Source: Luteitalea pratensis (GTDB taxonomy: Bacteria > Acidobacteriota > Vicinamibacteria > Vicinamibacterales > Vicinamibacteraceae). Taken from it: a stretch of DNA of 64,000 nt. The notes under the pieces were generated by a model that did not search any database, was not told where the DNA came from, and saw nothing but the letters and a program-made list of their open reading frames with translations. The position numbers and the translations under genes are program-made. Positions 9,006-18,373 of this stretch are shown here, one piece after another. Numbering within the stretch: position 1 is the stretch's first letter; every line of letters begins with the position of its first letter. The stretch spans positions 1,833,001 through 1,897,000 of the forward strand of contig NZ_CP015136.1 of NCBI RefSeq assembly GCF_001618865.1. The letters are read 5' to 3'.

Positions 9006-9060
9006 GTAGGGCCGGCTCTCCGAGCCCGGCCTTCCGCGCAGGGCCGCGTTCGGAGAACCC
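9006..9060. repeat. Dispersed GGTAGGGCCGG hairpin, disrupted by the IS
   Basis: Right flank of the IS. GGCTCTCCGAGCCCGGCC can pair with the following GGGCCGCGTTCGGAGAACC. The distal end lacks the closing CCCTACC found in the copy at 17032-17102. The first G of the element remains on the far side of the IS at 7541. Confidence 0.7.
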
Positions 9061-9114
9061 GCCGCGCGCCGCAGGCGAACATCGGCGGCGTGGCCGGGAC
9101 TCCGACGCGTGTCG

Positions 9115-10338
9115 TCAGAAGATGATGCCGAACAGCCTGCGCAGCAGTTCCTCGAGCGGCATCATCGTCAGCAGCAGCGGCGCCAGTGGCAGGAGCGCGG
9201 CGACACCGACCTGGATGATCGGGTCCCGCGTGATCGGGGCGAGCCGCATGGATCGCACGACCTCGAAGCTGTTGCCGAGGTCGGCGAGTGACTGGATGTC
9301 GCCGCTGCCGAGCAACTCGTCTTCGGTCGTCGCCTTGCCTCGCACCCACTTGTCGTCGAACTCCCGCACGTAACGCGCGGCCAGCGCTCCGTATTCGCGA
9401 AGGCCGGTCCGCTTCGCGCGTGAGAGCTGAACGACGAACACGAGCAGGGGACCGAAGACCAGGCATTCCACGAAGGCGACCACCGCGCCGATTTCCATCT
9501 TGAACTGGGGCAGCGTCGCGCCGAGATGGAAGATGCGGTTGGCAATGAACCCCGCCAGCACGGCGCCATGTGCCAAGGCAAGCGGTACGAAGGCATACGC
9601 CGTTCCTGAAATGAACGCGAGACCACCGACACGGTCCGGGTGTGTCGGCATGAGCTTGAGGTCGATGCGAGAGACTTGCCAGAGCAGCCGCGCCCAGATC
9701 GACACCCGGAAATACCAGCGGAGCAGCAGGAACTGGAAGACGGGCATGCTCACGTAGCCATACCAGAGACCCGCCAGCGAGAGTCGCCCGCCCGGGCCGT
9801 CCGCTGCCGTGAACCACGTGGCCGTGTTCAGGGCCATGTACTGACGCCAGACGATGAGGACACCGACGCCATAGACGAAAGCGATGAGCAGCACTTCGGC
9901 GAGGACCGAATTACGCAGCCGCATGGCAGATGCGACTGCGGCATCGAACCTGGGTCTCGTATCGTCACCGATCAGGTTTCGGGTGAGGAACTGCTGCAGG
10001 ACCATGCGCATGCGCTGGTGCACCAGCAACTCTGCGCCGACCAGCAGCGGCACCGCCACCAGGAAGCGGATGTGCACCTCGACGTCGAGCAGGAACGGGA
10101 CCGAGGACGGGTCGCCCAGCACGCGTCCGCGCAGGGCCGACAGCACGAACAGCGGCAACCAGCACAGGAGCGAAATGAAGAGGATGCGGCGCCAGAGCAG
10201 GTCGAGCGCCTCGCCGCTCAGGCGCGTGGCCTGCAACAACTGATAGAGCGGCCCGCCGAGCACCAGCGAGAAATCGTGCGCGCTGGAAAAACCCGCGTCG
10301 AGCCTTCTCTTGCCGTCAACGGTTGGCGTCGGACACAT
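9115..10338 (-). CDS. Uncharacterised multi-pass membrane protein
   Basis: I do not recognise this 407-residue protein. It has about six to eight hydrophobic segments, for example ILFISLLCWLPLFVLSAL, FLVAVPLLVGAELLV, VLLIAFVYGVGVLIVW, AFVPLALAHGAVLAGFIA and VVAFVECLVFGPLLVFVVQL. A hydrophilic stretch near the C-terminus precedes a last membrane segment (VGVAALLPLAPLLLTMMP). ATG 10338 is preferred over 10377 because GAGGAG lies 6 bases ahead of it. Its start faces the start of the frameshifted membrane protein gene at 10536, with about 200 bases between. No function is proposed. Confidence 0.75.
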   Translation of the reverse strand: MCPTPTVDGKRRLDAGFSSAHDFSLVLGGPLYQLLQATRLSGEALDLLWRRILFISLLCWLPLFVLSALRGRVLGDPSSVPFLLDVEVHIRFLVAVPLLVGAELLVHQRMRMVLQQFLTRNLIGDDTRPRFDAAVASAMRLRNSVLAEVLLIAFVYGVGVLIVWRQYMALNTATWFTAADGPGGRLSLAGLWYGYVSMPVFQFLLLRWYFRVSIWARLLWQVSRIDLKLMPTHPDRVGGLAFISGTAYAFVPLALAHGAVLAGFIANRIFHLGATLPQFKMEIGAVVAFVECLVFGPLLVFVVQLSRAKRTGLREYGALAARYVREFDDKWVRGKATTEDELLGSGDIQSLADLGNSFEVVRSMRLAPITRDPIIQVGVAALLPLAPLLLTMMPLEELLRRLFGIIF

Positions 10339-10535
10339 CGGCTGCTCCTCATCCCCAGGCCGCGTTCGGGCCGTCATTATACGGCTGAGCGCGCTGGGCC
10401 TCCTCCCTGTCCGCCCGGGACGACTGCGGCGTTCTTGTCTTACGACTCCACGTTACGGCGATCGCATGCCTTGCGGTCGGCGAAGCTACCTGGTGGCGCG
10501 GGCGCCTTGCGCACGCACGAAGTCCGGGAGGCAAG

Positions 10536-11037
10536 GTGAAGAGCCTGACGCGTCCGCTCGAGAGTGTTTGGCCGATCGCGGCGCTCGCGACGGTGCTGGC
10601 GTTGTATTCGCCGCAGGCGCCTCCAGAGGCGGTGACCGAGAACAGAGCGGCACTGCCGGCCGCGGTCCGACCGGCGCCCGAGACCCCGGATCAGGACACG
10701 TTGGAAGACGTCCGGCCGGTGCTCCTCAGCATCGCCGAGGCCATGGGTCAGTCGGCGGCTCGATCCAGTGACGCGCGGCTGTCCATCACGTTGCAGGACG
10801 AACTCGCCAGCGACCGGCACGTCCCGATCGCGCAGGCGGCTGCCGATACCGATCGTACCCTTCACCAGACACGCGTCGCTGACGGGGAGTCCCAGCGCCG
10901 CCTCTCGAATGTCGCGCTGATCAGTGCGTTGGCGGCCGCCGAGCCGGTCAAGTTCGCCATTGCGATCGTTCCCGACTACGTGGATTCGCAGAGTGGATGG
11001 CTGGCCGATCACGTCGTGACTGGTCCTGTTCGGCGCC
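10536..11037 (+). pseudogene. 5' part of a frameshifted membrane protein gene
   Basis: Begins with GTG 10536 preceded by GGGAGG at a good distance. It encodes a hydrophobic N-terminus (VWPIAALATVLALYS) and a periplasm-like domain ending in VKFAIAIVPDYVDSQSGWL. Around 11005-11035 the sensible reading moves to another frame (FGAQALYLHPEYAPFMRG), which continues to 13155. The frame itself stays open to 11750, but that later part overlaps the better-supported frame and looks like shadow. Together the two parts would form one protein of about 870 residues. One small indel would explain it; a sequencing error is equally possible. Confidence 0.6.
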
Positions 11038-11073
11038 CAGGCTCTCTACCTGCATCCCGAATACGCGCCGTTC

Positions 11074-13155
11074 ATGCGCGGTGCGCTGGTGGCCTCGACG
11101 TACCCGCTCGCACCGATTCTCGAGCCACCAGTCGGCACGGCTCGCACGACATTCGCCGGGCAGGAAGCGGTCGGGGTGTTCAGGGCGACTCAATACCTGC
11201 TGCGACGCCTCGAGAACGCGTCGGACGGCGTCCAGGGCACCTCGCTCGTCACGGACCCTCGAGATCCGAGGGTGGCCGAATCACACCAGGTGTGGCTCAG
11301 TGTGATCGGCAGCGACGCATTCTGGCCCCTCCGCGTGGCGCCAGCCCCAGGCAACACTGGCCGGCGCCTCCGAGCCACGGCCTCCACCTGGCTGATCCTG
11401 CTCGCATGCCTGCTGTTCGTGGGCGTCTTCATCGTCTCTGCGATACGGGCGCTGCTCGCGCCTCGCCAATCGAGGTCGTCCGGCATCGCGACGGACGCCG
11501 GCCGCCGCGACTATGGCGTCCTCGCTGCGCCTTCGGGAACGAAATGGACAGGCGTGGCCCATGCGTTCGCTGTCGCCCAGGCTGGCGCGGTCGTGTCCGT
11601 GCTCACGTTCGGCGCGGTCTTCATCCTGCTGTCGAGAGTGTACGGAGAAACCTCACTCGCGACCACCGTGATTGCCCTCGTAGCCTGGGGGCTCATGATC
11701 ATCCTTTCACTGGTCGTCGCGTTCGACGCGGTTCACCGGGTTCGCCATGACGCGGTGCCGGCGTTGAAGGAGAGCGCGAAAGGCCTTGTCGGCCGCTGCA
11801 AGGCTGGTGGCGACGCCAACGACCTGCGCAACGTCGCCGCATTGCTACTGTGGGCTCTGCTGTACATCACGACCGTCTGGGCTGCCGTGGCCCTCGGGGC
11901 CTGGATGCTGAACGACGTCACCGCATCGCAGCCGGCACTCCAGACCATCACGTACAAGCGGCTGCTGGCAGGCGGCATTGTCTCTCCGGTGTCTGGTCTC
12001 CTCTGCATCTGCTGCGCGCTGCTGGTGCCAATTCTGTGGGACCGCAATCGCGGCACGCTGCTGGCAGACGGATATCAGCACTACGAACAGACCTCGCCGT
12101 GCTTCCGCTACCTGCTCGGGGCCGCCACTGACGAGGACACCAACCTGCGATCGCTCGCGTTCTCGCTCGATGCGCCGCTCCGCAGCCTGACGCTCCGGCG
12201 CGTGTCGTTCGTCGTCGTCGTCGCCATCGCCCTGTACGTCGCCCTGAGATGGCATGGCTTCAGCCTGGATGGCAAGGCGTTCTCGCAATTCCTGTGGCTT
12301 GCGACGTTCGGGGTTCTCCTGCGAGCGCTCGTCCAACTCATTCAGGCCATCGAGTCCTGGCGCCACCTGAGCGAGGCACTGGGACGAATCAAGCACGAGC
12401 CGTTCATTGCCGCGGCCAAGGCCGTGCACAACAAGCACCTCGCGTGGAATGTCTCGCTCTTCTCGGTGCGCGTCGGCCACATGGTGCCGGTGATTCGATT
12501 GCTGCAGCGTCTCGCCGCGACGGAGTGGGCCGCGCAGATGCCTGACGCCCGCGCGGCCATGCAGATCTTCAGCGACGAAGCCGCGAGGTCGCCGAAGATG
12601 CCCGCTGCCGTCAGCCAGACCTGGTGCGCGTCGTGGAAGGTCGTCGAGTCGGTGTTGCCGAGGGTCAGGGCAACGCTGTGGGTGCCGCACGGCGCGGCGG
12701 CTTCGGCGGCAGTCACCGGCCGCCCGGACGCGCGGTGCCAGGTGACCGATGTCGAACTCTTCATCGCGTTGCACCTCGCATTCATGCTGCGCGACATGGT
12801 GAGCCGAATCGTGTGCACGATGGGGAATGCGCTCACCAGTCTAGGGCTGCTCGTGCTCGGGCACCTGTTGTACACGTTCCAGGGCCGCAGCACGTTCCTC
12901 ATCGTCGACATGCTGTTCCTGATCGCTGCCGCGGCCACCTCGCTCTGGCTCCTCGTATCGGTGGAGCGCGACTTCGTCATCAGCATGCTGCGCGACACTC
13001 GACCCGGCCGCGTGGAGTTCAATGCCACGTTCCTCCGGGGCGTTGCCGTCTATGTCGTGTTACCGGTCGTGGCGGCGCTCGGGGCCGTATTCCCCGAGAT
13101 TGGCATCCATTTCACCAGCGTGCTCGACCCGCTGCGGCAGATTGCCGGCCAGTAG
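11074..13155 (+). CDS. Large membrane protein, 3' part of a frameshifted gene
   Basis: Unrecognised protein of 693 residues if read from ATG 11074; the frame is open from 11020 and its start appears to have been lost by a frameshift. It has several clear membrane segments (LILLACLLFVGVFIVSAI, VVSVLTFGAVFILL, VIALVAWGLMIILSLVVAF, LLLWALLYITTVWAAVALGAW, FVVVVAIALYVAL). Two more (FLIVDMLFLIAAAATSLWLL and VYVVLPVVAALGAVFPEIG) lie near the C-terminus. A soluble loop lies between about 340 and 540. No motif identifies a function. Confidence 0.6.
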   Translation: MRGALVASTYPLAPILEPPVGTARTTFAGQEAVGVFRATQYLLRRLENASDGVQGTSLVTDPRDPRVAESHQVWLSVIGSDAFWPLRVAPAPGNTGRRLRATASTWLILLACLLFVGVFIVSAIRALLAPRQSRSSGIATDAGRRDYGVLAAPSGTKWTGVAHAFAVAQAGAVVSVLTFGAVFILLSRVYGETSLATTVIALVAWGLMIILSLVVAFDAVHRVRHDAVPALKESAKGLVGRCKAGGDANDLRNVAALLLWALLYITTVWAAVALGAWMLNDVTASQPALQTITYKRLLAGGIVSPVSGLLCICCALLVPILWDRNRGTLLADGYQHYEQTSPCFRYLLGAATDEDTNLRSLAFSLDAPLRSLTLRRVSFVVVVAIALYVALRWHGFSLDGKAFSQFLWLATFGVLLRALVQLIQAIESWRHLSEALGRIKHEPFIAAAKAVHNKHLAWNVSLFSVRVGHMVPVIRLLQRLAATEWAAQMPDARAAMQIFSDEAARSPKMPAAVSQTWCASWKVVESVLPRVRATLWVPHGAAASAAVTGRPDARCQVTDVELFIALHLAFMLRDMVSRIVCTMGNALTSLGLLVLGHLLYTFQGRSTFLIVDMLFLIAAAATSLWLLVSVERDFVISMLRDTRPGRVEFNATFLRGVAVYVVLPVVAALGAVFPEIGIHFTSVLDPLRQIAGQ

Positions 13156-13301
13156 TGACGCCATACGGTCGCCACACTGGTGCTGCCTTCGACCCGACGC
13201 CGCGGCGACACATCGGCTTGGCGGCGCCCCACTGGCGATGGTTGTCAACCGTGCTCGTATCCGCGCTGGGATGATCGGTCGTTCATTGGGCAGGAGGGAC
13301 G

Positions 13302-13905
13302 ATGCAGCCAGGAGGAAGGGCGGAAAGCGGCGCACTGCCGGCACGCGACAGCAAGGCACCGCCGGCGACGGACTTCTACAAGCAGGTCCGTGTCGCGGGC
13401 GCGTCCGATTTCGGGCGCGAGTTCGGCGGACTTGCGTGCCCCGACGTCAAGGCGCTCGGCCAGCGTTTCCGCCAGTGCAGCAGGATCCAGTTGCCGAATT
13501 CCTCGACCGTCTCGCGGAGGTGCCCGAGCGGGTCGAGCTCGCCAACGGCTTACGCAATTTCCTGCCTGTCTGCTTTCTCGAACTCGGGCTCGCGAATACG
13601 CGCGCGGTCTGCAAGATTGATTCAAAAGGCACAAACTTCGAAGGGACGCCGGATCAGGAGTGCACCTGGACGGGTTTTCTCGTCGGCCGGAACCTCCTTC
13701 TCACGAACCACCATGTCCTGCCGTCGCTCGACGCGGCGCGCGAGGCGATCTGCCTGTTCAACTTCCAGCTCGGCGTGACGTTCTCGCCGCTGGAGACAAT
13801 CGGCATCCGGCTTCAGCCCGATCGCCTCACCAGCCGGTTGACCTTGACGAGTTCGACGCCGAACCGCGGCTCCTCAAACTGACGAGTTGGGCTCCACCGG
13901 CGTGA
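13302..13905 (+). pseudogene. Relic of a trypsin-like serine protease
   Basis: Fragments of one protein lie in three successive frames. The first, from ATG 13302, reads ATDFYKQVRVAGASDFGREF. The second (about 13490-13830) contains TWTGFLVGRNLLLTNHHVLP, the region around the catalytic His of S1/V8-type proteases. The third ends DLDEFDAEPRLLKLTSW. The regions with the catalytic Asp and Ser are absent. At least two frameshifts plus loss of the C-terminal half make this a pseudogene. Confidence 0.65.
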
Positions 13906-14151
13906 TTGGGCGTGCGTTGATCGTGCGGCCTCCGTTGACCGACGGTCAGCAGCGGTCGCGTCCAATACAAGAACGCTCAGCTGCGCCCCTGCGGACAGCC
14001 GTCGCGAGCCGCCGCGCAGGACACTGCGTCTATGTGCCGAAGGGGCCTCGGACGCGAATCCGAGGTGGCAGCCACATCAGGCTGTGGGGCGCGATGCCGC
14101 GAAGACGGCGGTCGCTTGGACGTCAAACTGATTTGCTGGTAAGGTCCGGTG

Positions 14152-15285
14152 ATGGCGGAGGTGACGCACACCACGACGCCAGTCGCGTCGCTCGCGGGCG
14201 CCTCCCGAGCCCTTCGGCAGTCGGTCACATGGCGATTCGCCACGGTGGCGTTGTTCATCGGCGTCCTCTGGGCGGCCGCCTCGTTTCTCACCCGTACGGC
14301 GCACGACCAGCGAGTCACGCGCGCCGACGCCGCTGCGACGCGTGCGGCCACAGCGGCGGCGGCAGGCCGGCGCGACAATGCGGTGGCGCTGTTGCGCGAA
14401 GCGGTCGGGCTGGAACCTCGCCACCCCGACTACCGCCTCGCCCTCGCGAAGGCCCTGGTCGCCGTCGGGCGGTCGGCCGAAGCCGAACCGTACGTGCAGG
14501 AGGTCTTGCGGCAGCAGCCGGTCAACGGCGAGGCCAACCTCGTGCTCGCACGCATCTTCGAGCAGGCCGGCAGTAACGACGAAGCCGAGCGCACCTACTA
14601 CAGGGCCATCTACGGCCGGTGGCCGCCTGCGGCACAGCCGCTGCGCATGCGCGCACGTGTCGAACTCGTCGACCATTACCGGCGGTTGGGTGAGCGAAGT
14701 CGCTTGCGGGCGGCGCTGCTCGAACTGTCCAACGCGTTTCCCGGCGATCGCGAGTTGCAGCTGCAGGCGGGCCGCGACCTCCTGGCCGAAGGGTTCACTG
14801 ACGACGCGGCGCGACAGCTGCGTGTCGTGACGGAGCGGTTCTCCGACGCCGGAGACGCGCTCGCCCTGCTGGCCAGGGCCGAATTCGCGCGACGCAACTA
14901 CGTCGACGCCTATGCGGCGGCCGGCCGCGTGCTGGCCGATGGCCGGCGCAACGAGGAGATGACCGCGCTGCGGGTGCTGACTGCGCGCATCCTGGCCCTC
15001 GACCCGGATCAGCGACGCCTGTCGTCACGGGAACGGCTCTCGCGGTTGCGCGCGCTGCTCGGTGAGGTACGTGGACACCTCATGAGCTGCGATGCGCGTG
15101 CCGACGTTGCCGCCATGCGTCCCCTGATCGAGCAGTGGCTGACACGGCAGAGTACGGACGCCGAACTCGGGCGCACCCTGCTCGAGGCCGCCGCACGGCG
15201 GATGCCGGCCAGCTGCCTGCCCTCTCCGCAGTCGTCCGCCGTCGGGCGCATCCTGGCCGACCTCGGCGGCGAGTCGCCGCGATGA
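14152..15285 (+). CDS. Membrane-anchored TPR protein
   Basis: Protein of 377 residues with one N-terminal membrane segment (FATVALFIGVLWAAASFL, about 27-44), then helical repeats of TPR type, e.g. AVALLREAVGLEPRHPDYRL, ALAKALVAVGRSAEAEPYV and LARIFEQAGSNDEAERTYY. It probably serves as a scaffold facing the periplasm. ATG 14152 has AAGG 7 bases upstream; an adjoining GTG at 14149 is the alternative. The stop overlaps the start of the ClC channel gene (ATGA), so the two are co-translated and may work together. Confidence 0.8.
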   Translation: MAEVTHTTTPVASLAGASRALRQSVTWRFATVALFIGVLWAAASFLTRTAHDQRVTRADAAATRAATAAAAGRRDNAVALLREAVGLEPRHPDYRLALAKALVAVGRSAEAEPYVQEVLRQQPVNGEANLVLARIFEQAGSNDEAERTYYRAIYGRWPPAAQPLRMRARVELVDHYRRLGERSRLRAALLELSNAFPGDRELQLQAGRDLLAEGFTDDAARQLRVVTERFSDAGDALALLARAEFARRNYVDAYAAAGRVLADGRRNEEMTALRVLTARILALDPDQRRLSSRERLSRLRALLGEVRGHLMSCDARADVAAMRPLIEQWLTRQSTDAELGRTLLEAAARRMPASCLPSPQSSAVGRILADLGGESPR

Positions 15286-17021
15286 ACGAGCGCCGTCCTA
15301 CGCCGTTGCTCCGCGCCTGGGTGCTGACCGACGCCCAGCGCTTCCTTCTGCTGGCCGTGCTGATCGGCGTCAGCACGGGGCTGCTCGTCGTCTGCTTCCA
15401 CACGTCGATCGAACTGATCGACTTCTCGGTCCACGACACCGGCACCGCACCCTTGATGCGCGTGCTCTGGCCCGCGCTCGGGGCCGCGGCGGCGGCGCTG
15501 ATCGTGCGCGTGATCCCCGCCAGCGCCGGCAGCGGCATCGTCCAGACGAAATCCGCGCTGTACGTCTCCAACGGGCACATCTCGTTTGCCGCCGTGCCAG
15601 GCAAGTTCGCCGCGTGCGCGCTGTCGATCGGTACGGGGACGCCGCTCGGTCCCGAAGATCCGGCATTGCTGATGGGGGCGGGGATTGCCTCGCGGCTCGG
15701 CCGCGTGTTCAACCTGTCCCAGCGTTCGATGCGGCTGATTGCGCCGACCGGGGCAGCGGCAGGCATTGCGGCCGCATTCAACACGCCGATCACGGGCGTG
15801 TTGTTCGTGATGGAGGAGGTCGTGGCCGGGTTCGACGCCGCCGTCATGGGGTCGATCGTGCTCGCGGCGGTCTCGTCGGTGGTCACGTCGAGGCTCTTTC
15901 TCGGCGACAGTCCCCTCTTCAGCGCGCCCGAGGTCGTGGCGATCGGGGGCTGGCGTGCGTTGCTCTCGTACGTCGTGCTGGGAGTGACGGCGGGCCTCTT
16001 CGCCACCACGTACGTGCGCGTGATGACCCTGCTGCGGTACCGTCTCGGCGCCATTCACCTCCCGCCATTGGTGGGCCCCCTCTGCGCGGGCCTGATGGTC
16101 GGCGCGGTCGGACTCGTCTGGCCGGACGTATTGGGAACCGGGTATCGCGCCATGGACGCCGCGCTGCACAACCAGTACGCGTGGTCGACGATGGCCATGC
16201 TTGCGGTGGTCAAGATGCTCGTGTCGGGCGTGGCGTTCGGGGCCGGTACGCCCGGCGGGCTGTTTGCGCCGACGCTCTTCCTCGGCGTGATGTTGGGTGG
16301 AGCGTTCGGTGGGCTGGCGCCAGGCTGGCTACCAGTGGCCGCGGGGCCGCAAGGCACGTTGGTCCTGGCAGGCATGGCGGCGATGTTTGCCGGCGTCTTC
16401 CGCGCGCCGATGACTGCCGTGTTCATGGCGTTCGAGTTGAGTGGCACGGCCGAGAGCATCGTGCCGGCGATGATTACCGCGACCCTGGCGTTCCTGGTCG
16501 CGCGGCAACTGCATCGCCAGTCGATCCTCGACGTCGTGGCCGAGCACGAAGGCGCCGTCCTCCCGTCGGCACGTCTGGTCCGGCCGGATGCGCCTCTGCA
16601 CGTCGAGGATGCCGCGACGCCGGTGTCCGATCACGTCCTGGTGGTGAACACGACGTGGTCTGCGCCCGAGGCGTTGGCCCATATCCAGTCGTCATCGGCG
16701 GAAAGCGCACTCGTGTTTGGCGCCAACGGCCGCTGGATGCTCCTTGACGTGGCCGCGTTGCGCAGCGCGATGGCGGATGAGCAGGCCTGGGAGGCGTTCA
16801 AGACGGGAAGCGCGCCCTCGGTCGATGGCCGGCCCCTCGAGTATCGCAACGTGGAGCCGGTCTACCCGGATGAGTGGCTCGACGTCGCCCTGCGACAACT
16901 CGCCAGGGCCCCCGTCGTCCCCGTGATCTCACGGCTCGATCACCGGCACCTGCTTGGCGTGGTCACGGGCGATGACGTCCGTCGCGCGTACGGCTTCGAG
17001 CGTGCCTCGCCGCCGGCGTGA
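15282..17021 (+). CDS. ClC-family chloride channel or antiporter with C-terminal CBS region
   Basis: Moves chloride or a similar anion across the inner membrane; 579 residues. The ClC selectivity motifs are visible: AGSGI near residue 85, the second motif in modified form GTPLGPEDPALLMG (usually GxEGP), and GTPGGLFAPTLFLG. About ten membrane segments are followed by a cytosolic region from about 440 to the end with two CBS-like repeats, the second ending LLGVVTGDDVRRA. The Pro-Glu-Asp in the gating motif departs from GREGP, so antiport versus channel behaviour cannot be judged. Start ATG overlaps the TPR gene's stop. Confidence 0.88.
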   Translation: MNERRPTPLLRAWVLTDAQRFLLLAVLIGVSTGLLVVCFHTSIELIDFSVHDTGTAPLMRVLWPALGAAAAALIVRVIPASAGSGIVQTKSALYVSNGHISFAAVPGKFAACALSIGTGTPLGPEDPALLMGAGIASRLGRVFNLSQRSMRLIAPTGAAAGIAAAFNTPITGVLFVMEEVVAGFDAAVMGSIVLAAVSSVVTSRLFLGDSPLFSAPEVVAIGGWRALLSYVVLGVTAGLFATTYVRVMTLLRYRLGAIHLPPLVGPLCAGLMVGAVGLVWPDVLGTGYRAMDAALHNQYAWSTMAMLAVVKMLVSGVAFGAGTPGGLFAPTLFLGVMLGGAFGGLAPGWLPVAAGPQGTLVLAGMAAMFAGVFRAPMTAVFMAFELSGTAESIVPAMITATLAFLVARQLHRQSILDVVAEHEGAVLPSARLVRPDAPLHVEDAATPVSDHVLVVNTTWSAPEALAHIQSSSAESALVFGANGRWMLLDVAALRSAMADEQAWEAFKTGSAPSVDGRPLEYRNVEPVYPDEWLDVALRQLARAPVVPVISRLDHRHLLGVVTGDDVRRAYGFERASPPA

Positions 17022-17031
17022 TCGTGACAAG

Positions 17032-17102
17032 GATGGTAGGGCTCCGAGCGCGGCCCGTGTTGGGCCGGGTTCGGAGAACCGGCCCTACCATCGTCGCGCG
17101 GC
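17032..17102. repeat. Intact dispersed GGTAGGG hairpin
   Basis: Perfect 10-base outer arms, GATGGTAGGG and CCCTACCATC, enclose inner pairing CTCCGA with TCGGAG and GGCCC with GGGCC. It lies between the ClC gene stop and the MarR gene. It is the full-length form of the repeat seen at 9006 and, as a half element, at 39846. Confidence 0.8.
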
Positions 17103-17174
17103 CAAGGCCTCGGCCGTCCAGGTCTACCAATCGATACGCTTCGCGCGTGGACGCCGCGCTCGCTATGATGCCGG

Positions 17175-17642
17175 ATGCGCACATTGCCGAATTCGGCCGA
17201 CCTGCCGGATGTGCTCGCGTTCATGCAGGGCCTGTGGGCGGTCGTCCATCGCATGGAACGCCTCTCCAAGCAGATGGGCGCGAGTGTCGGCGTCACCGGT
17301 CCGCAGCGCCTGGTCCTGCGGATGATCGCGCTGTTCCCCGGACTTTCCGCAGGTGACCTCGCGGCGGTGCTGCATTTGCACCCGAGCACGCTGACCGGTG
17401 TCCTGCGACGGCTGGAAGCGCAAGCGCTCGTGGCGCGCACATCGGACCCCGAGGATCGACGGCGCACCGTCCTGCGGCTGACGCGGCGTGGAGCACGCGC
17501 CAGCGCCAGCACGAAGGGCACCGTCGAAGGGGCCGTGGCCGTCGCCTTCGCCAGGACCGGACAGAACCACCGCGCCGCGACGCGCCGCTTCCTGGACCAG
17601 TTGGCGACCTGCCTCGACCGCGAGATCGCGCGCACGCGGTAG
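17175..17642 (+). CDS. MarR-family transcriptional regulator
   Basis: DNA-binding winged-helix protein of 155 residues. The helix-turn-helix is LSAGDLAAVLHLHPSTLTGV and the wing is in DPEDRRRTVLRLTRRG, both classic MarR features. The dimerisation helices are at the ends. It stands alone on the plus strand, convergent with the BON lipoprotein gene. Its target is unknown; no palindromic operator was recognised upstream. Confidence 0.88.
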   Translation: MRTLPNSADLPDVLAFMQGLWAVVHRMERLSKQMGASVGVTGPQRLVLRMIALFPGLSAGDLAAVLHLHPSTLTGVLRRLEAQALVARTSDPEDRRRTVLRLTRRGARASASTKGTVEGAVAVAFARTGQNHRAATRRFLDQLATCLDREIARTR

Positions 17643-17725
17643 GTGCGCGGCCACGCGTTCCCCGACGCAGGCGTGGCGCCAGCGCACGGGGACGCGCGTA
17701 GACCTTCGCTCCACTGCGACTACGA

Positions 17726-18064
17726 CTAGGGCGCAACCGTGAGCGTGTTGTTGATCGTGTAGCCCTTGGCGTGCTGCTGGGCAATCTTCTCTGCTATCGC
17801 CTTCTGCTCGGCCGTCTTCACGGTGCCCTTGAGCACGACTGTCTTGGTGCTCGCGCTCGTGTCGACGTTGATGTTGCTCGCATCGACGCGGCCGTCCGCG
17901 ATCAACGCCGACTTGACGTCGACCGTTTCCGCGCCAGCGACCACCTTCTCGGTATTCTTCTCCGCGTCGGTCTTCACACCTTTCGCGGTGTTGGCGCACC
18001 CGCCGGCGAGCAACGTGACCATCACGACGGCAGTGGGTAGCAGAGCGATACGTAAGTCGCGCAT
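17726..18064 (-). CDS. Small BON-domain lipoprotein
   Basis: Protein of 112 residues with a lipoprotein signal (lipobox LLAGGC) and one BON domain (DVKSALIADGRVDASNINVD through TVVLKGTVKTAEQKAIAEKI), a fold thought to bind membranes or polymers in the periplasm. ATG 18064 is preceded by GGAGG at 6 bases. Related to the osmotically induced OsmY group but with a single domain. Its role is likely envelope maintenance. Confidence 0.85.
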   Translation of the reverse strand: MRDLRIALLPTAVVMVTLLAGGCANTAKGVKTDAEKNTEKVVAGAETVDVKSALIADGRVDASNINVDTSASTKTVVLKGTVKTAEQKAIAEKIAQQHAKGYTINNTLTVAP

Positions 18065-18373
18065 GAGTTCCTCCGTGCCTGCTGCAACATGCAGCGGCTG
18101 ATGCAGGACCTTGCAGGATGTGCGCCAGTTCGTGAGGCGCTGCCTGCTGTCGAGCGTGACAATGCCGGAATACCGGAATACGGGAATACGGGAATACGGA
18201 ATGCTGGAATGCTGGATTGTCGAGATCGCTGGAATGTCGAGATCAGCCCCAACGTCGGCTGCAGTTACGGCGGAGGCAGGACCGTGGCTGTTGCGCCCTC
18301 GGGCCAGACGCGTTAGCGTGCGAAGCGAACCGCCTGCCTCCATCGTTGGGACGCCGCGGAACGGGACACAGTC
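18065..18373. other. Divergent intergenic region with a short-period array
   Basis: Separates the BON lipoprotein from the DUF1259 gene, which point away from each other, so two promoters are expected. The visible structure is the 7-8 base array at 18165-18240. No gene is seen. Confidence 0.5.
18165..18240. repeat. Degenerate 8/7-base tandem array
   Basis: Units run CCGGAATA twice, CGGGAATA twice, CGGAATG, CTGGAATG and CTGGATTG, then decay. The period slips between 8 and 7. It is more AT-rich than its surroundings. Confidence 0.75.
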
